This document shows, piece after piece, positions 24,309 to 33,116 of a DNA stretch of 64,000 bases. Source of the stretch: Mesorhizobium mediterraneum (GTDB lineage: Bacteria > Pseudomonadota > Alphaproteobacteria > Rhizobiales > Rhizobiaceae); assembly GCF_002284565.1 (NCBI RefSeq), contig NZ_NPKI01000046.1, forward strand, positions 403,583 to 467,582, read 5' to 3'. Position 1 is the first letter of the stretch. Every line of letters begins with the position of its first letter. The translations under genes were made by a program, and so were the position numbers. Below the pieces are notes generated by a model. That model was given only the letters and a program-made list of their open reading frames with translations. It was not told the origin of the DNA and ran no database searches.

Positions 24309-25232
24309 TTAACGCGGCTTCTGGATACCGGGAATGCCGCCGATCCGCTCGGCGAGAAAGTCGACCAGCAGCCGGACCCGGGCAATGCCCGCGCGCTCCG
24401 GGACGATCAGCATGCTCAGCGGTACGGGAGGCGGGGCGTAGTCCGGCAAGACCACTTCCAGCCGGCCGGCCCCCAGAAGATCGTCGACAAGCCAGTGATG
24501 GGCGGGCGCGATACCGCGTCCGGCGATGAGGGCCTCGCGCGCGGCAAGTCCATGGTCGACACGAAATCGGCCGCCAAAAGGCACCGCATGGCGTTCGCCC
24601 TCCGGCCCCTGCAGGGCGAGCGTGTCGCTTCCCGCGATGTTCGACATCCGGATGCCTTCATGACCAGGCAGATCCTGCGGGCCAGCCGGTCTGCCCCGCG
24701 CCGCCAGATAGGCTGGCGCGGCCACCAGCAGACGCCGGGACTGCCCGAGCGCCCGTAGTTTCATCGAGCTGTCGGTGAGCGGACCGAGGCGAAGCGCGAT
24801 GTCGACGCCCTCCCGCACAAGGTCGATGCGTTCGTCGGTGAGGCTGAGATCGATGCCGATGTCGGGATAGCGGTCCTGAAAGGCGAAGATCAGCTGGCTG
24901 ATGTGCAAGACCCCGAGTGCCGCCGTGCAGGATATCCGGATCGTGCCGGCCGACGCGCCACGCGTGCCCCGCGCTTCATCGCCGGCTTGCTCAACGAGGC
25001 GCAGGATCTGGATGCTGTCGGCATAGTAACGGCTGCCTTCATCGGTCATCGTGACACGCCGGGTGGTCCTGCTGAGCAAGGGCACGCCGATGGCCTCCTC
25101 GAGCTCGCGCAGATGCCGTGTGACCGTCGACTGCCCAACTCCGAGCTCGCGCGCCACCGCCGAGAGGCTGCCGCGCTCGGCGACGCGAACGAAGGTGCGC
25201 ATGCGCTCGAGGGTCACATCGGATCTATCCAT
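24309..25232 (-). CDS. LysR family regulator (of the quinone reductase)
   Basis: 307-aa regulator. N-terminal winged helix (LERMRTFVRVAERGSLSAVARELGVGQSTVTRHLREL) and a periplasmic-binding-like effector domain from about residue 90. It belongs to the large group of LysR proteins that regulate oxidoreductases. Divergent from the flavodoxin-fold quinone reductase with a 93-bp gap, so it probably controls that gene and itself. Confidence 0.9.
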   Translation of the reverse strand: MDRSDVTLERMRTFVRVAERGSLSAVARELGVGQSTVTRHLRELEEAIGVPLLSRTTRRVTMTDEGSRYYADSIQILRLVEQAGDEARGTRGASAGTIRISCTAALGVLHISQLIFAFQDRYPDIGIDLSLTDERIDLVREGVDIALRLGPLTDSSMKLRALGQSRRLLVAAPAYLAARGRPAGPQDLPGHEGIRMSNIAGSDTLALQGPEGERHAVPFGGRFRVDHGLAAREALIAGRGIAPAHHWLVDDLLGAGRLEVVLPDYAPPPVPLSMLIVPERAGIARVRLLVDFLAERIGGIPGIQKPR

Positions 25233-25325
25233 TATTCGGCATAATCTTATGCATTGCCTAGATATAGCGGATCACCCCAGGGCTGGCTACCTTCAGCATT
25301 CATTGTCCTTCTTCGGAGCTGACCC

Positions 25326-26162
25326 ATGAAAGTCCTGCTTGTTTTTGCTCATCCTGAACCGCGTTCGCTCAACGGCGCACTGCGTGACGTCGCCATCAGG
25401 GAACTCGAGGCCCAGGGCCACGAGGTGCGCATATCGGACCTCTATGCCGATGGCTGGAAATCCGAGGTGGACCGTGCCGATTTTCCGTCGTGGCCGCCCG
25501 AAGCACGCTTCCTGCCGGCTGGGGCCTCCAAAAAAGCTTTTGCGACCAACACTCTGACCGATGACGTTAAGGCGGAGGTCGACAAGCTGCTGTGGGCCGA
25601 CACGCTGATCCTCCAGTTCCCGCTGTGGTGGTACGCCATGCCGGCGATCCTCAAGGGCTGGGTCGATCGGGTGTACGCCTACGGCTTCGCCTATGGCGTC
25701 GGCGAGCATAGCGACAAGCGGTGGGGTGACCGCTTTGGTGAGGGAACGCTCGCCGGCAAGCGCGCGATGCTGATCGTGACCACTGGCGGCTGGGAAGAGC
25801 ATTACTCCGCCCGCGGTGTCAACGGCCCGATCGACGACCTGCTGTTCCCGATCAATCACGGGATCCTTTATTATCCGGGTTACGACGTGCTTCCGCCGTT
25901 CGTGGTCTACAGAGTGGATCGTTTTGGGGAGGCCGATTTCGAGCCTGTCGCGGAGCGCCTGCGCGAAAGGATGCGGACGCTCGAGACAACCCGGCCGATT
26001 CCCTATCGGCAGCAGAATGGCGGGGACTATCACATCCCGAGCATGCAGCTCCGCCCCGAACTGGGCGATCCGGGCGCCGCGGGTTTCGCGCTTCACGAGG
26101 ACCGTGCCGGCGCCACCGCCAAGTCGGCGACGCCGCGTTCGACTTTGCGGGACGTGGCCTGA
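25326..26162 (+). CDS. Flavodoxin-fold NAD(P)H:quinone oxidoreductase
   Basis: 278-aa protein of the Flavodoxin_2 family (NQO1/MdaB/KefF type), which reduces quinones by two electrons to avoid radical formation. It begins MKVLLVFAHPEPRSLNGALR, with the FMN/FAD-site stretch LILQFPLWWYAMPAILKGW and the glycine-rich TTGGWEEHYSARGVNG. Longer than the bacterial MdaB type and close to mammalian NQO1 in length. Divergent LysR gene upstream is the probable regulator. Confidence 0.9.
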   Translation: MKVLLVFAHPEPRSLNGALRDVAIRELEAQGHEVRISDLYADGWKSEVDRADFPSWPPEARFLPAGASKKAFATNTLTDDVKAEVDKLLWADTLILQFPLWWYAMPAILKGWVDRVYAYGFAYGVGEHSDKRWGDRFGEGTLAGKRAMLIVTTGGWEEHYSARGVNGPIDDLLFPINHGILYYPGYDVLPPFVVYRVDRFGEADFEPVAERLRERMRTLETTRPIPYRQQNGGDYHIPSMQLRPELGDPGAAGFALHEDRAGATAKSATPRSTLRDVA

Positions 26163-26212
26163 CGCAAGATCCCGAAAAAATCGGGCAAGGCGCCCGAAAC
26201 CTATGGGAGGAA

Positions 26213-26938
26213 TCAGCGACCGGCCCGGAAGATCGCCACCGCCGCGGCCGTCAGTGCGGCGTTGCCTGATGCCGTAGTGCCGTCCGGAAGCTGCTTGCCG
26301 TCTTCCAGCCCGACACGCGTCGACCAGTTGCGCTCCGCCGCCCGGTGCACGAACGGCCACACCGTGGCGTCGGCGCCGTGCAGCAAGATGGCGCGACGTA
26401 TCCCGGCGCGGTCGAGCACCGCCGCGATTCCGTCGCTGACCTCCAGTGCCACGTCCAGTTCCTGCTCCGATATCTCGATCAGGATGCGCAGCACCTGGCT
26501 GCCATGGTCGAGCCGGACCAGGCGCTCGGCATCAGTGACGGAGGCGAGCCCGGCCTCGATGCCGATGCCGCGCTGGCGCAGTCCCTGCATGACCTCGGGC
26601 GCGGCCTTCTCGCTCAGATTGACGGAGGCATAGTCGGGCAACTCGGTCCAGCCGGCGATCGCCGCCAGCGTGCGCTCATCGTTGTTCTCGATCCAGGCGC
26701 CGGTCGATACGCCGATCAGCGTTCCTGGGCAGGCGCGGCGCAGCGCCAGCATGGTCGGGTCCATAGCCTCAGGCGCGAGGCTTTCGCGTCCGTCGAGCCC
26801 GCGTGCATGGACATGCAGCTCGGCCGCACCGGCGGCGACGCAGGCTGCGCCGTCGCGCGCCATGGCTTCCGCGTCAAGCGGCAGTTGCAGGTGGAAGTCG
26901 GCATTGCGTGCGCCATTGATGCAGGTCTGGACAATCAT
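26213..26938 (-). CDS. BKACE family (beta-keto acid cleavage) enzyme
   Basis: 241-aa enzyme of the 3-keto-5-aminohexanoate cleavage protein (BKACE) family, zinc TIM barrels that condense a beta-keto acid with acetyl-CoA and split it. The start MIVQTCINGARN, the metal-binding HVHARGLDGRESL, the ISTGAW-like GVSTGAWIE and PDYASVNLSEK follow the family order. At 241 aa it is shorter than the usual 270-310. Substrate unknown; convergent with the quinone reductase gene and without partners. Confidence 0.8.
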   Translation of the reverse strand: MIVQTCINGARNADFHLQLPLDAEAMARDGAACVAAGAAELHVHARGLDGRESLAPEAMDPTMLALRRACPGTLIGVSTGAWIENNDERTLAAIAGWTELPDYASVNLSEKAAPEVMQGLRQRGIGIEAGLASVTDAERLVRLDHGSQVLRILIEISEQELDVALEVSDGIAAVLDRAGIRRAILLHGADATVWPFVHRAAERNWSTRVGLEDGKQLPDGTTASGNAALTAAAVAIFRAGR

Positions 26939-27244
26939 GGAGGTGGCGGCCCGGTTGCGGTTGCAACCAGTCTAGCGCACGCCCCCGAAAACCGGAATCG
27001 GGTCCGGTGCGCATTCCTGACAAACGGATGCGGCCTGACCCGATGCAATCCGGCAGGATGCGCCTCTATCTTGTTCAGTCACGATCTTGTTGGCAGGCGA
27101 GATATGGGTGTTTGACGCATAGTGGGGAACTCAAGCAGCACCGCTGAACCGGGCACCTTGACGATCGTCTGCGGATGCTGCGGTATCCGGCCTCGAGCAC
27201 GCATGGGCAACGCCATGCCCGGCCGGTCGGAAGGATATTTGCGA
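26939..27244. other. Gap between BKACE and OsmC genes
   Basis: 306 bp between divergent genes. It contains a degenerate copy of the palindromic repeat found at 15755-15863. An open frame runs into the OsmC gene from 27122 but has no ribosome binding site and unusual Cys/Arg-rich sequence. Otherwise nothing recognised. Confidence 0.35.
26972..27013. repeat. Degenerate copy of the palindromic intergenic element
   Basis: The stretch beginning CTAGCGCAC and containing CCCGAAAACCGGAATCG aligns with the reverse complement of the second half of the 15755-15863 element (CTAGCGCATCGG and CCCGAAAATCGGAATCG). Outer arms GCGCAC (26975-26980) and GTGCGC (27007-27012) still pair. Confidence 0.45.
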
Positions 27245-27670
27245 ATGAGTGAGCTCAAGGTCAGGACCCGAACCACCGGCGCGGCTGCCGTGCTGTCGCC
27301 GGGCAGCTTGCCCGTCGTCACCACGCCGACCGGCGGCATGGTCGACGTTGTGACCGGTGTCAGCGCGCCGGGCTTCAATCCGCTCGACCTTCTCTATGCC
27401 TCCGTGGCCGCCTGCATGGTGCTGAGCGCGCGGATCGCTGCCACGCGCATGGGTGTCGCCGCCAGCCTCGGCGAGGTCCGTGCCGATGTGAGCGGCGAAA
27501 AGGCGGCGGGCGACGTTTCCCGCATCGGCCAGCTCACGATCACACTCGACATATCGGGCGATCTCGACGAGGCCACGAAAAAGCGGATCGTCGAGGACGC
27601 CGAAACGATCTGCACGGTCAGCAACACGCTGCGTGAGACGCCTGAGCTTGTCACCACGCTCGCCGGCTGA
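27245..27670 (+). CDS. OsmC family protein
   Basis: 141-aa OsmC-like thiol peroxidase-type protein. Typical features are GFNPLDLLYASVAACMVLSARIAATRMG, with the family Cys in AACM, and a C-terminal second half ending TICTVSNTLRETPEL holding the second Cys (about residue 123). OsmC/Ohr proteins reduce organic hydroperoxides with these two cysteines. ATG at 27245 chosen because GGAAGGA lies upstream; the frame extends to 27122. Upstream of a co-directional AhpD-like gene. Confidence 0.85.
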   Translation: MSELKVRTRTTGAAAVLSPGSLPVVTTPTGGMVDVVTGVSAPGFNPLDLLYASVAACMVLSARIAATRMGVAASLGEVRADVSGEKAAGDVSRIGQLTITLDISGDLDEATKKRIVEDAETICTVSNTLRETPELVTTLAG

Positions 27671-27714
27671 TCGCATCCTGATTGCCCAGTTTCACGCATC
27701 CTCCGAGGCCGCCC

Positions 27715-28242
27715 ATGGCACGCATTTCCCCGATCGACTATGACACCGCCTCGCCTGAAATCCGTGCGGCGCACGACGAGGAACTGCGCTTGCGCGGCCG
27801 GATGACGAACATGAAGCGCATCCTGCTGCATTCGCCGGCCGCCCATCGCATCTATGCCGAGTGGTTCACCTTGCGCGACCTGCTGCGACCGGATCTCGAC
27901 GATCGCGCCATCTGGCTGTTTTCGCTGACGATTTCCGCGGCGTGCCGGGCCGAGGTGCCGGTGACCTTCTTTCGCCGCGCGCTGATCGATATGGGGCTCG
28001 ATCCCGACAGCATCGAGCCGACAGCCGATGAAGCGCTGCTGATTGCCTTCGGCAAGGCCATCGCGACTGACGCCAATGCCATTCCCGATGAGATATGGGC
28101 CGAACTGAAGGCCCGCTACGATGAGCCGCAGCTCGTCAACGTGGTCGCCTTCGCCGGCATCATGGTGGCGACGACAGTATTCACCAAAGCGGTGAGCGTC
28201 GACCTCGATCCGGAGCTCGAGGCTTACCGCAAGAAGGCCTGA
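27715..28242 (+). CDS. Carboxymuconolactone decarboxylase/AhpD-like protein
   Basis: 175-aa all-helical protein of the AhpD-like superfamily. The core helix reads DRAIWLFSLTISAACRAEVPVTFF, where the usual CxxC of AhpD is reduced to a single Cys, so peroxidase activity may be altered or absent. Start at 27715 (MARISPIDYDTASPEIR) fits the family; 44 bp after the OsmC gene, so the two may act together against hydroperoxides. Confidence 0.8.
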   Translation: MARISPIDYDTASPEIRAAHDEELRLRGRMTNMKRILLHSPAAHRIYAEWFTLRDLLRPDLDDRAIWLFSLTISAACRAEVPVTFFRRALIDMGLDPDSIEPTADEALLIAFGKAIATDANAIPDEIWAELKARYDEPQLVNVVAFAGIMVATTVFTKAVSVDLDPELEAYRKKA

Positions 28243-28272
28243 GGCAATCGAAGCCGCCGCGCTGGGCGACCT

Positions 28273-29628
28273 TTATCGGGAAAACTCGCTGCGCACGATG
28301 CCGTGGCGCTGGAGCTTGTCGTAGAAGGTCTTGCGCGGAATCCCCAGCGCTTCGATCGTGCGCCTGACGTCGCCCTCGTTGCGGCCAAGCGTCTCGCGAA
28401 TGATGTCGGCCTCGTAGCGCTCCAACCGCTCCGGCAGCTTCATGGCGGCATCCGGCTCAGCTGGGGCAGGGGATGGCGTCGCAGCGTCTTCCTCCAATCC
28501 AAGCACAAGCCGCTCGGCGAAATGCGCGAGCTCGCGCACATTGCCCGGCCAGTCATGTTCCCGGAGATGGCGGTGCACCGCGGCCGGGACAGTCGGCACC
28601 GGGCGCCGGAAGCGGGCGGCGGCGCGCTCGGCGAAATAGAAGAACAGCAGGGCGACGTCGTCGCGGCGCTCGCGCAGCGGCGGAATGGAGATCGTCACAA
28701 CGTTGAGCCGGTAGTAGAGGTCCTCGCGGAACGTGCCGCGCTGGCGCGGATCGCCGAGATCGACCTTGGCGGCCGCAACCACGCGCAGGTCGACCGGCCG
28801 CATTTCGTTGGTGCCGAGCGGGGTGACCTCGCGCATCTCCAGCACGCGCAGCATCTGCACCTGCGTCGAGACCGGCATGCTTTCGATCTCGTCGAGGAAC
28901 AGCGTGCCGCCGCTGGCGTGCTCGATGCGGCCGATCCGCTTCTTCTGCGCGCCGGTGAAGGCGCCGGCCTCGTGGCCGAACAATTCGCTCTCGATGACCG
29001 TCTCCGGCAGCGTGCCGCAATTCAGCGCAACAAAATTGCCCCTGGCGCGGCGGCTCCAGCGATGCAGAAGGCTCGCCACCACCTCCTTGCCGGAGCCGGT
29101 TTCGCCGGTCACCAGAACGTCGACATCGGTGTCGGCGATCTGGCGCAGCGTGCGGCGCAGCCTTTCCATTGCCGGCGTCTGGCCGATCAGCGGCAAGCCG
29201 TCCTGCGCTTCTCCGGCCGCCTCGCGCAAGGCGCGGTTTTCCATCACCAGGCGGCGCTTTTCCGCCGCGCGGCGCACGCTCTGCACCAGCCGGTCGGCGG
29301 CGAAGGGTTTTGTGATGAAGTCGTAGGCGCCGTCCTTGATCGCCTTGACCGCCATGGCGATGTCGCCATGCCCGGTGACCAGGATGACCGGAATGTCCGC
29401 GTCCAGCCGCAGGACGCGGTCGAAAAGAAGCAAGCCGTCGATTTCCGGCATCCTAATATCCGACACCACCACGCCGGCAAAACCGGCGTCGAGCCTGGCC
29501 AGCGCCTCGGCCGCCACCGAAAAAGCCGATACCGAAAAGCCGGCAAGCTCCAGCGTCTGCGCGGTGGCCCTCAAGAGATCGCTGTCGTCATCGATCAGAA
29601 TGACCGGCGCTGCGTTGTCGTTGGCCAT
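28273..29628 (-). CDS. dctD: DctD, NtrC-type activator for C4-dicarboxylate transport
   Basis: 451-aa sigma-54-dependent response regulator. Receiver domain with phospho-acceptor Asp57 (SDIRMP) and Thr/Lys switch (VTGHGD, TKPF); AAA+ domain with Walker A GETGSGKE (175-182), the sigma-54 contact loop GAFTGA (222-227) and the R-finger region; C-terminal Fis-type HTH (RRTIEALGIPRKTFYDKLQ). It is activated by DctB and drives the dctA promoter. Its ATG overlaps the DctB stop (TAATG). Identity is supported by adjacent dctB and divergent dctA. Confidence 0.95.
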   Translation of the reverse strand: MANDNAAPVILIDDDSDLLRATAQTLELAGFSVSAFSVAAEALARLDAGFAGVVVSDIRMPEIDGLLLFDRVLRLDADIPVILVTGHGDIAMAVKAIKDGAYDFITKPFAADRLVQSVRRAAEKRRLVMENRALREAAGEAQDGLPLIGQTPAMERLRRTLRQIADTDVDVLVTGETGSGKEVVASLLHRWSRRARGNFVALNCGTLPETVIESELFGHEAGAFTGAQKKRIGRIEHASGGTLFLDEIESMPVSTQVQMLRVLEMREVTPLGTNEMRPVDLRVVAAAKVDLGDPRQRGTFREDLYYRLNVVTISIPPLRERRDDVALLFFYFAERAAARFRRPVPTVPAAVHRHLREHDWPGNVRELAHFAERLVLGLEEDAATPSPAPAEPDAAMKLPERLERYEADIIRETLGRNEGDVRRTIEALGIPRKTFYDKLQRHGIVRSEFSR

Positions 29629-31502
29629 TACGCTGCTTTCAAGAGATGGATGGTGAAGCGGGTGCCGCTGTCGTCGCTCGAAACCTCGATGCGTCCGCCA
29701 TAATCGGCGACGATATCCTTCGAGATGACGAGGCCGAGGCCGAGGCCTTTTTCCTTGGAGGTGTTGAACGGCGTGAACAGCGATCTGAGAATTCCTGGCG
29801 GAATGCCCGGTCCGTTGTCGGACACGCCGACCGTCACGCCGTCCGCCGTCTCCTCGACCGAAACCCGCACCTTTGCGTCGTCGCGGCCCTCCAGCGCCTC
29901 CAGGGCGTTCTGGAAGAGGTTGATCAGCACCTGTTCGAGCCTGACCCGGTTGCCCATGACCTTGAGGGCAGGCGGCGGCAGGTCGATGACCAGTGCGTCG
30001 AGCCGACCGGCAAAGCGGCTTTTCAAGAGCACGACGGCGCCTTCGATGACGTCGCGCAATTCCACCGGCTCGGCGGCGGTGCGGCCCTTGCGGGCAAAGG
30101 CCTTCAATTCTTCGGTGATGGTGCCGATGCGTTCGGTCAGCGCGGCTATGGCGCCGAGGTTTTCCTCGGCCGGCGCTGTCTGCTTGCGGTCGAGGAAGGT
30201 GCGGGCGTTGTCGGCATAGGCGCGTATGGTGGCAACCGGCTGGTTGATCTCATGCGCGACGCCCGCGGCAACCTGGCCGAGGATGGCGAGGCGGTTCGCC
30301 TGGACGAGATCCTGCTGCACCACCTGCAGCTTGGCTTCGGTGCTGCGGTGACCTGATATCTCGGCCTGCAGCCGGTCGCGGGCGCGGCTCAGATCCTCGG
30401 TCCGTTCGACGACGCGGCGTTCGAGCTCGGTGCGCGCCGCCTGTTCGGCGGCGATCCGCATTTGTCCCGACTGCCGACGCCACAACAGATACGCAGCAAG
30501 GCCGAGCAACGGGACAACGACGCCGAGTGCAAGGAGCCGCATTTCACGGACCGCGGCGGCGATCGGCGCTTCAGCCGGAACGAGATAATCGAGCCGCCAG
30601 GGGGTCGAAGGGACCGGTGTGGAAAGCCTGAGATATTCCGCGTCGCTGCCGCCGGGCGTCACCGCGTGGACGATCGAGACGTCCGGGCTGAGTGCCTGGG
30701 GGCGCGTGATCGGCAGCGGCATCAGCGGTGCGTCGCCGAACTGCTGGCTGTTCTGAATGGCGGCAAGATCAGGCCCGGCCAGCGGCGTCGCCGTCATGAA
30801 GCGCCAGGACGGCACGCTGGTGATCAGGACGACGCCCTTCTCGTCGCTGACATAGGCCGGGCGGTTTGCCTCGTGCCAGTCGGTTTCGAGCTGATCGAAT
30901 TCCGCCTTGACGACGACGACGCCGAGCGGGGCGGCAGCGTCGCCGACGCGGCGCGAGATGTAGAGGCCGGGACGCTTGCTGACATTGCCGAGCGCGAAAT
31001 ATTCGGCAGTGCCGGCCTGCATCGCGCCGGAGAAATAATCGCGGAACTGGTAGTCGTTGCCGACGAAGCTGATCGGCTCGCGCCAGTTGCTGGAGGCGAT
31101 CGCCAGCCCGTCGGTGCCGATGACATAGAGCACCGAAGCCTTGGTGCCGGAGACCAGCCCGTCGAGCTTGCGGTTCAGCACATCGACCGCCGCAATGCTT
31201 TTCTGCGCCAGCGCATCGCGCACCTGCTGGTCTTCCGACAAAAGCAGGGGCAGGGCGCGCGGGCTTTCCAGCACGGCGCGCAGCAGCGCGACCTTCAGAT
31301 TGGCATCGGTGCGGCCCTGCGCCGCCAGTGCCCCGAGCTCAGTGGCGCGGCCATAAAGGCCGGCGCCGTGAAGTGCGGCCGTGGCGATCGCAAGGGCGAT
31401 GGCCGCAAACAGCAGCCAAGCACGGCGCGCCCGCCTGCCGAGTTGCTCGGGCGTCGACGGCAAGGCGGCGGCGGGGCGTTGCAGCATCACACATTTGTGC
31501 AT
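29628..31502 (-). CDS. dctB: DctB, C4-dicarboxylate sensor histidine kinase
   Basis: About 624-aa membrane kinase. Two membrane helices (about residues 28-48 and 322-342) flank a large periplasmic double-PAS sensor with YxR-like ligand residues; a coiled coil leads to the His-box GQVAAGVAHEINQPVATIRA (His417) and the ATPase G-boxes NLFQNALEAL, DNGPGIPP and GLGLGLVISKDIV. It senses succinate/malate/fumarate and phosphorylates DctD. Start uncertain: ATG at 31502 is used here, but ATG at 31487 and TTG at 31514 are also in frame and none has a good ribosome binding site. The start lies inside a candidate DctD binding site. Confidence 0.93.
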   Translation of the reverse strand: MHKCVMLQRPAAALPSTPEQLGRRARRAWLLFAAIALAIATAALHGAGLYGRATELGALAAQGRTDANLKVALLRAVLESPRALPLLLSEDQQVRDALAQKSIAAVDVLNRKLDGLVSGTKASVLYVIGTDGLAIASSNWREPISFVGNDYQFRDYFSGAMQAGTAEYFALGNVSKRPGLYISRRVGDAAAPLGVVVVKAEFDQLETDWHEANRPAYVSDEKGVVLITSVPSWRFMTATPLAGPDLAAIQNSQQFGDAPLMPLPITRPQALSPDVSIVHAVTPGGSDAEYLRLSTPVPSTPWRLDYLVPAEAPIAAAVREMRLLALGVVVPLLGLAAYLLWRRQSGQMRIAAEQAARTELERRVVERTEDLSRARDRLQAEISGHRSTEAKLQVVQQDLVQANRLAILGQVAAGVAHEINQPVATIRAYADNARTFLDRKQTAPAEENLGAIAALTERIGTITEELKAFARKGRTAAEPVELRDVIEGAVVLLKSRFAGRLDALVIDLPPPALKVMGNRVRLEQVLINLFQNALEALEGRDDAKVRVSVEETADGVTVGVSDNGPGIPPGILRSLFTPFNTSKEKGLGLGLVISKDIVADYGGRIEVSSDDSGTRFTIHLLKAA

Positions 31503-31515
31503 GATTTCGCACAAA
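31494..31515. promoter_or_regulatory. Candidate DctD upstream activating site
   Basis: Inverted repeat TTTGTGC (31494-31500) and GCACAAA (31509-31515), resembling the known DctD dyads with TGTG..CACA ends, about 105-125 bp upstream of the dctA -24/-12 promoter. A second, imperfect site TACGCG-ATCCGCAC lies near 31529-31546. Tandem DctD sites at such distances are established for rhizobial dctA. Confidence 0.6.
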
Positions 31516-31618
31516 GAACAATTCGGTTACGCGAATATCCGCACTTTCTGTGCGCGAGACGAAACCTTGGGTCCGAGAGTATTCAATAAAATCAAACGGT
31601 AGGCTCTTTTCCGCGCAC

Positions 31619-31635
31619 TTGGCACGGCAGTTGCA
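31619..31635 (+). promoter_or_regulatory. Sigma-54 promoter of dctA
   Basis: TTGGCACGGCAGTTGCA, a full match to the -24 (GG at 31621) and -12 (GC at 31633) consensus YTGGCACG-N4-TTGC. It lies about 94 bp before the dctA start. Confidence 0.93.
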
Positions 31636-31728
31636 AACACGAATTCAGCGGTCGTGAGGCTGCTGGGGGTGGTCAATGCAATTGCTCCGGGAGGTCGAGC
31701 TTTCGATCGGAGCACAATGGAGGACGTC

Positions 31729-33060
31729 ATGCAGACAGCATTCGCTGCCGCCGAGCCGCGCGGCAAACTTCCCTTCTACCGGCATCTCTATGTGCAGGTG
31801 CTGGCGGCGATCGCCGCCGGCGTGCTTCTCGGCCATTTCTATCCCGAAACCGGTGAGGCGATGAAGCCGTTCGGTGACGCCTTCATCAAGCTGGTGAAGA
31901 TGGTGATCGCGCCGGTGATCTTCCTGACGGTGGCGACCGGCATTGCCGGCGTTTCCGACCTGCAGAAGGTCGGCCGCGTCGCCGGCAAGGCGATGATCTA
32001 TTTCCTGGTGTTCTCGACGCTGGCGCTTGTCGTCGGTCTCGTCGTCTCCAATGTCGTGCAGCCCGGCGCCGGCATGCACATCAATCCGGCCACGCTCGAC
32101 GCCACGAAGGTGACGGGCTACGCCGAGAAGGCGCATGACACCACCATCGTCGGCTTCCTGATGAACATCATCCCCGACACCATCACCGGCGCTTTCGCAA
32201 AGGGCGACATCCTGCAGGTGCTGTTCTTCTCGGTGCTGTTCGGCGTTGCCTTGGCCATGGTCGGCGATCGCGGCCGTCCGGTCGTCGATTTCCTGCAGGC
32301 GCTGACCACGCCGATCTTTCGCCTCGTCGCCATCCTGATGAAGGCCGCGCCGATCGGCGCCTTCGGCGCCATGGCCTTCACCATCGGCAAATACGGCATC
32401 GGCTCGATCGCCAACCTCGCCATGCTGATCGGCACATTCTACCTCACCGCGCTGCTGTTCGTGCTGGTGGTGCTTGGCGCAGTTGCCCGCTACAACGGCT
32501 TCTCGGTCCTGGCGCTGATCCGCTACATCAAGGAGGAGCTGCTGCTGGTTCTCGGCACCTCGTCCTCGGAAGCGGCATTGCCGGGCCTGATGGCCAAGAT
32601 GGAGCGTGCCGGCTGCAACCGCTCGGTGGTCGGGTTGGTCATCCCGACCGGCTATTCCTTCAACCTCGACGGCACCAACATCTACATGACGCTGGCCGCG
32701 CTGTTCATCGCGCAGGCGACCGACACGCCGCTCACCTTCGGCGACCAGATCCTGCTGCTCGCCGTCGCCATGCTGAGCTCCAAGGGTGCCGCCGGCATCA
32801 CCGGCGCCGGCTTCATCACGCTGGCCGCGACGCTTTCGGTGGTCCCCACCGTGCCGGTCGCCGGCATGGCGCTGATCCTCGGCGTCGACCGCTTCATGTC
32901 GGAATGCCGGGCGCTGACCAACTTCATCGGCAACGCGGTGGCGACGGTGGTCGTGGCGCGCTGGGAAGGGGAACTCGACCAGACCAAGTTCGCTGCCGCA
33001 ATGGCCGGCGACTTGCCCGAGGAAGCCGACCTGTCGCTGCCCGGGCTGCAGCCCGCCTGA
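31729..33060 (+). CDS. dctA: DctA, C4-dicarboxylate/H+ symporter
   Basis: 443-aa DAACS family transporter that takes up succinate, malate and fumarate, needed by rhizobia for nitrogen fixation in nodules. The sequence is closely like rhizobial DctA as I remember it: GKLPFYRHLYVQVLAAIAAG, LKLVKMVIAPVIFLTVATGI, VGLVVSNVVQPGAGMHI and the serine-rich loop LGTSSSEAALPGLMAKME, then VIPTGYSFNLDGTNIYMTL and the MLSSKGAAGITGAGF motif. Start at 31729 chosen because GGAGG ends 5 bp upstream; ATG at 31717 is an alternative. Confidence 0.96.
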   Translation: MQTAFAAAEPRGKLPFYRHLYVQVLAAIAAGVLLGHFYPETGEAMKPFGDAFIKLVKMVIAPVIFLTVATGIAGVSDLQKVGRVAGKAMIYFLVFSTLALVVGLVVSNVVQPGAGMHINPATLDATKVTGYAEKAHDTTIVGFLMNIIPDTITGAFAKGDILQVLFFSVLFGVALAMVGDRGRPVVDFLQALTTPIFRLVAILMKAAPIGAFGAMAFTIGKYGIGSIANLAMLIGTFYLTALLFVLVVLGAVARYNGFSVLALIRYIKEELLLVLGTSSSEAALPGLMAKMERAGCNRSVVGLVIPTGYSFNLDGTNIYMTLAALFIAQATDTPLTFGDQILLLAVAMLSSKGAAGITGAGFITLAATLSVVPTVPVAGMALILGVDRFMSECRALTNFIGNAVATVVVARWEGELDQTKFAAAMAGDLPEEADLSLPGLQPA

Positions 33061-33081
33061 CCGTTCAGGTCTGCATGGTCA

Positions 33082-33116
33082 TAGCCCGAAGCCGGCTTGC
33101 CGCCGGCTTCGGGCTA
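33082..33116 (+). terminator. Hairpin after dctA
   Basis: Perfect 15-bp stem TAGCCCGAAGCCGGC/GCCGGCTTCGGGCTA with loop TTGCC, 21 bp after the dctA stop. No clear U-run follows, but the stem is very stable. Confidence 0.65.

Noticed and set aside
26172..26186. CCCGA-AAAAA-TCGGG as a terminator after the quinone reductase
   Set aside because: The stem is only 5 bp and lacks a following T-run, so I do not call it.
28303..29703. A 466-codon open frame antisense to dctD
   Set aside because: Composition is that of a GC-rich reverse frame; dctD on the other strand is unmistakable.
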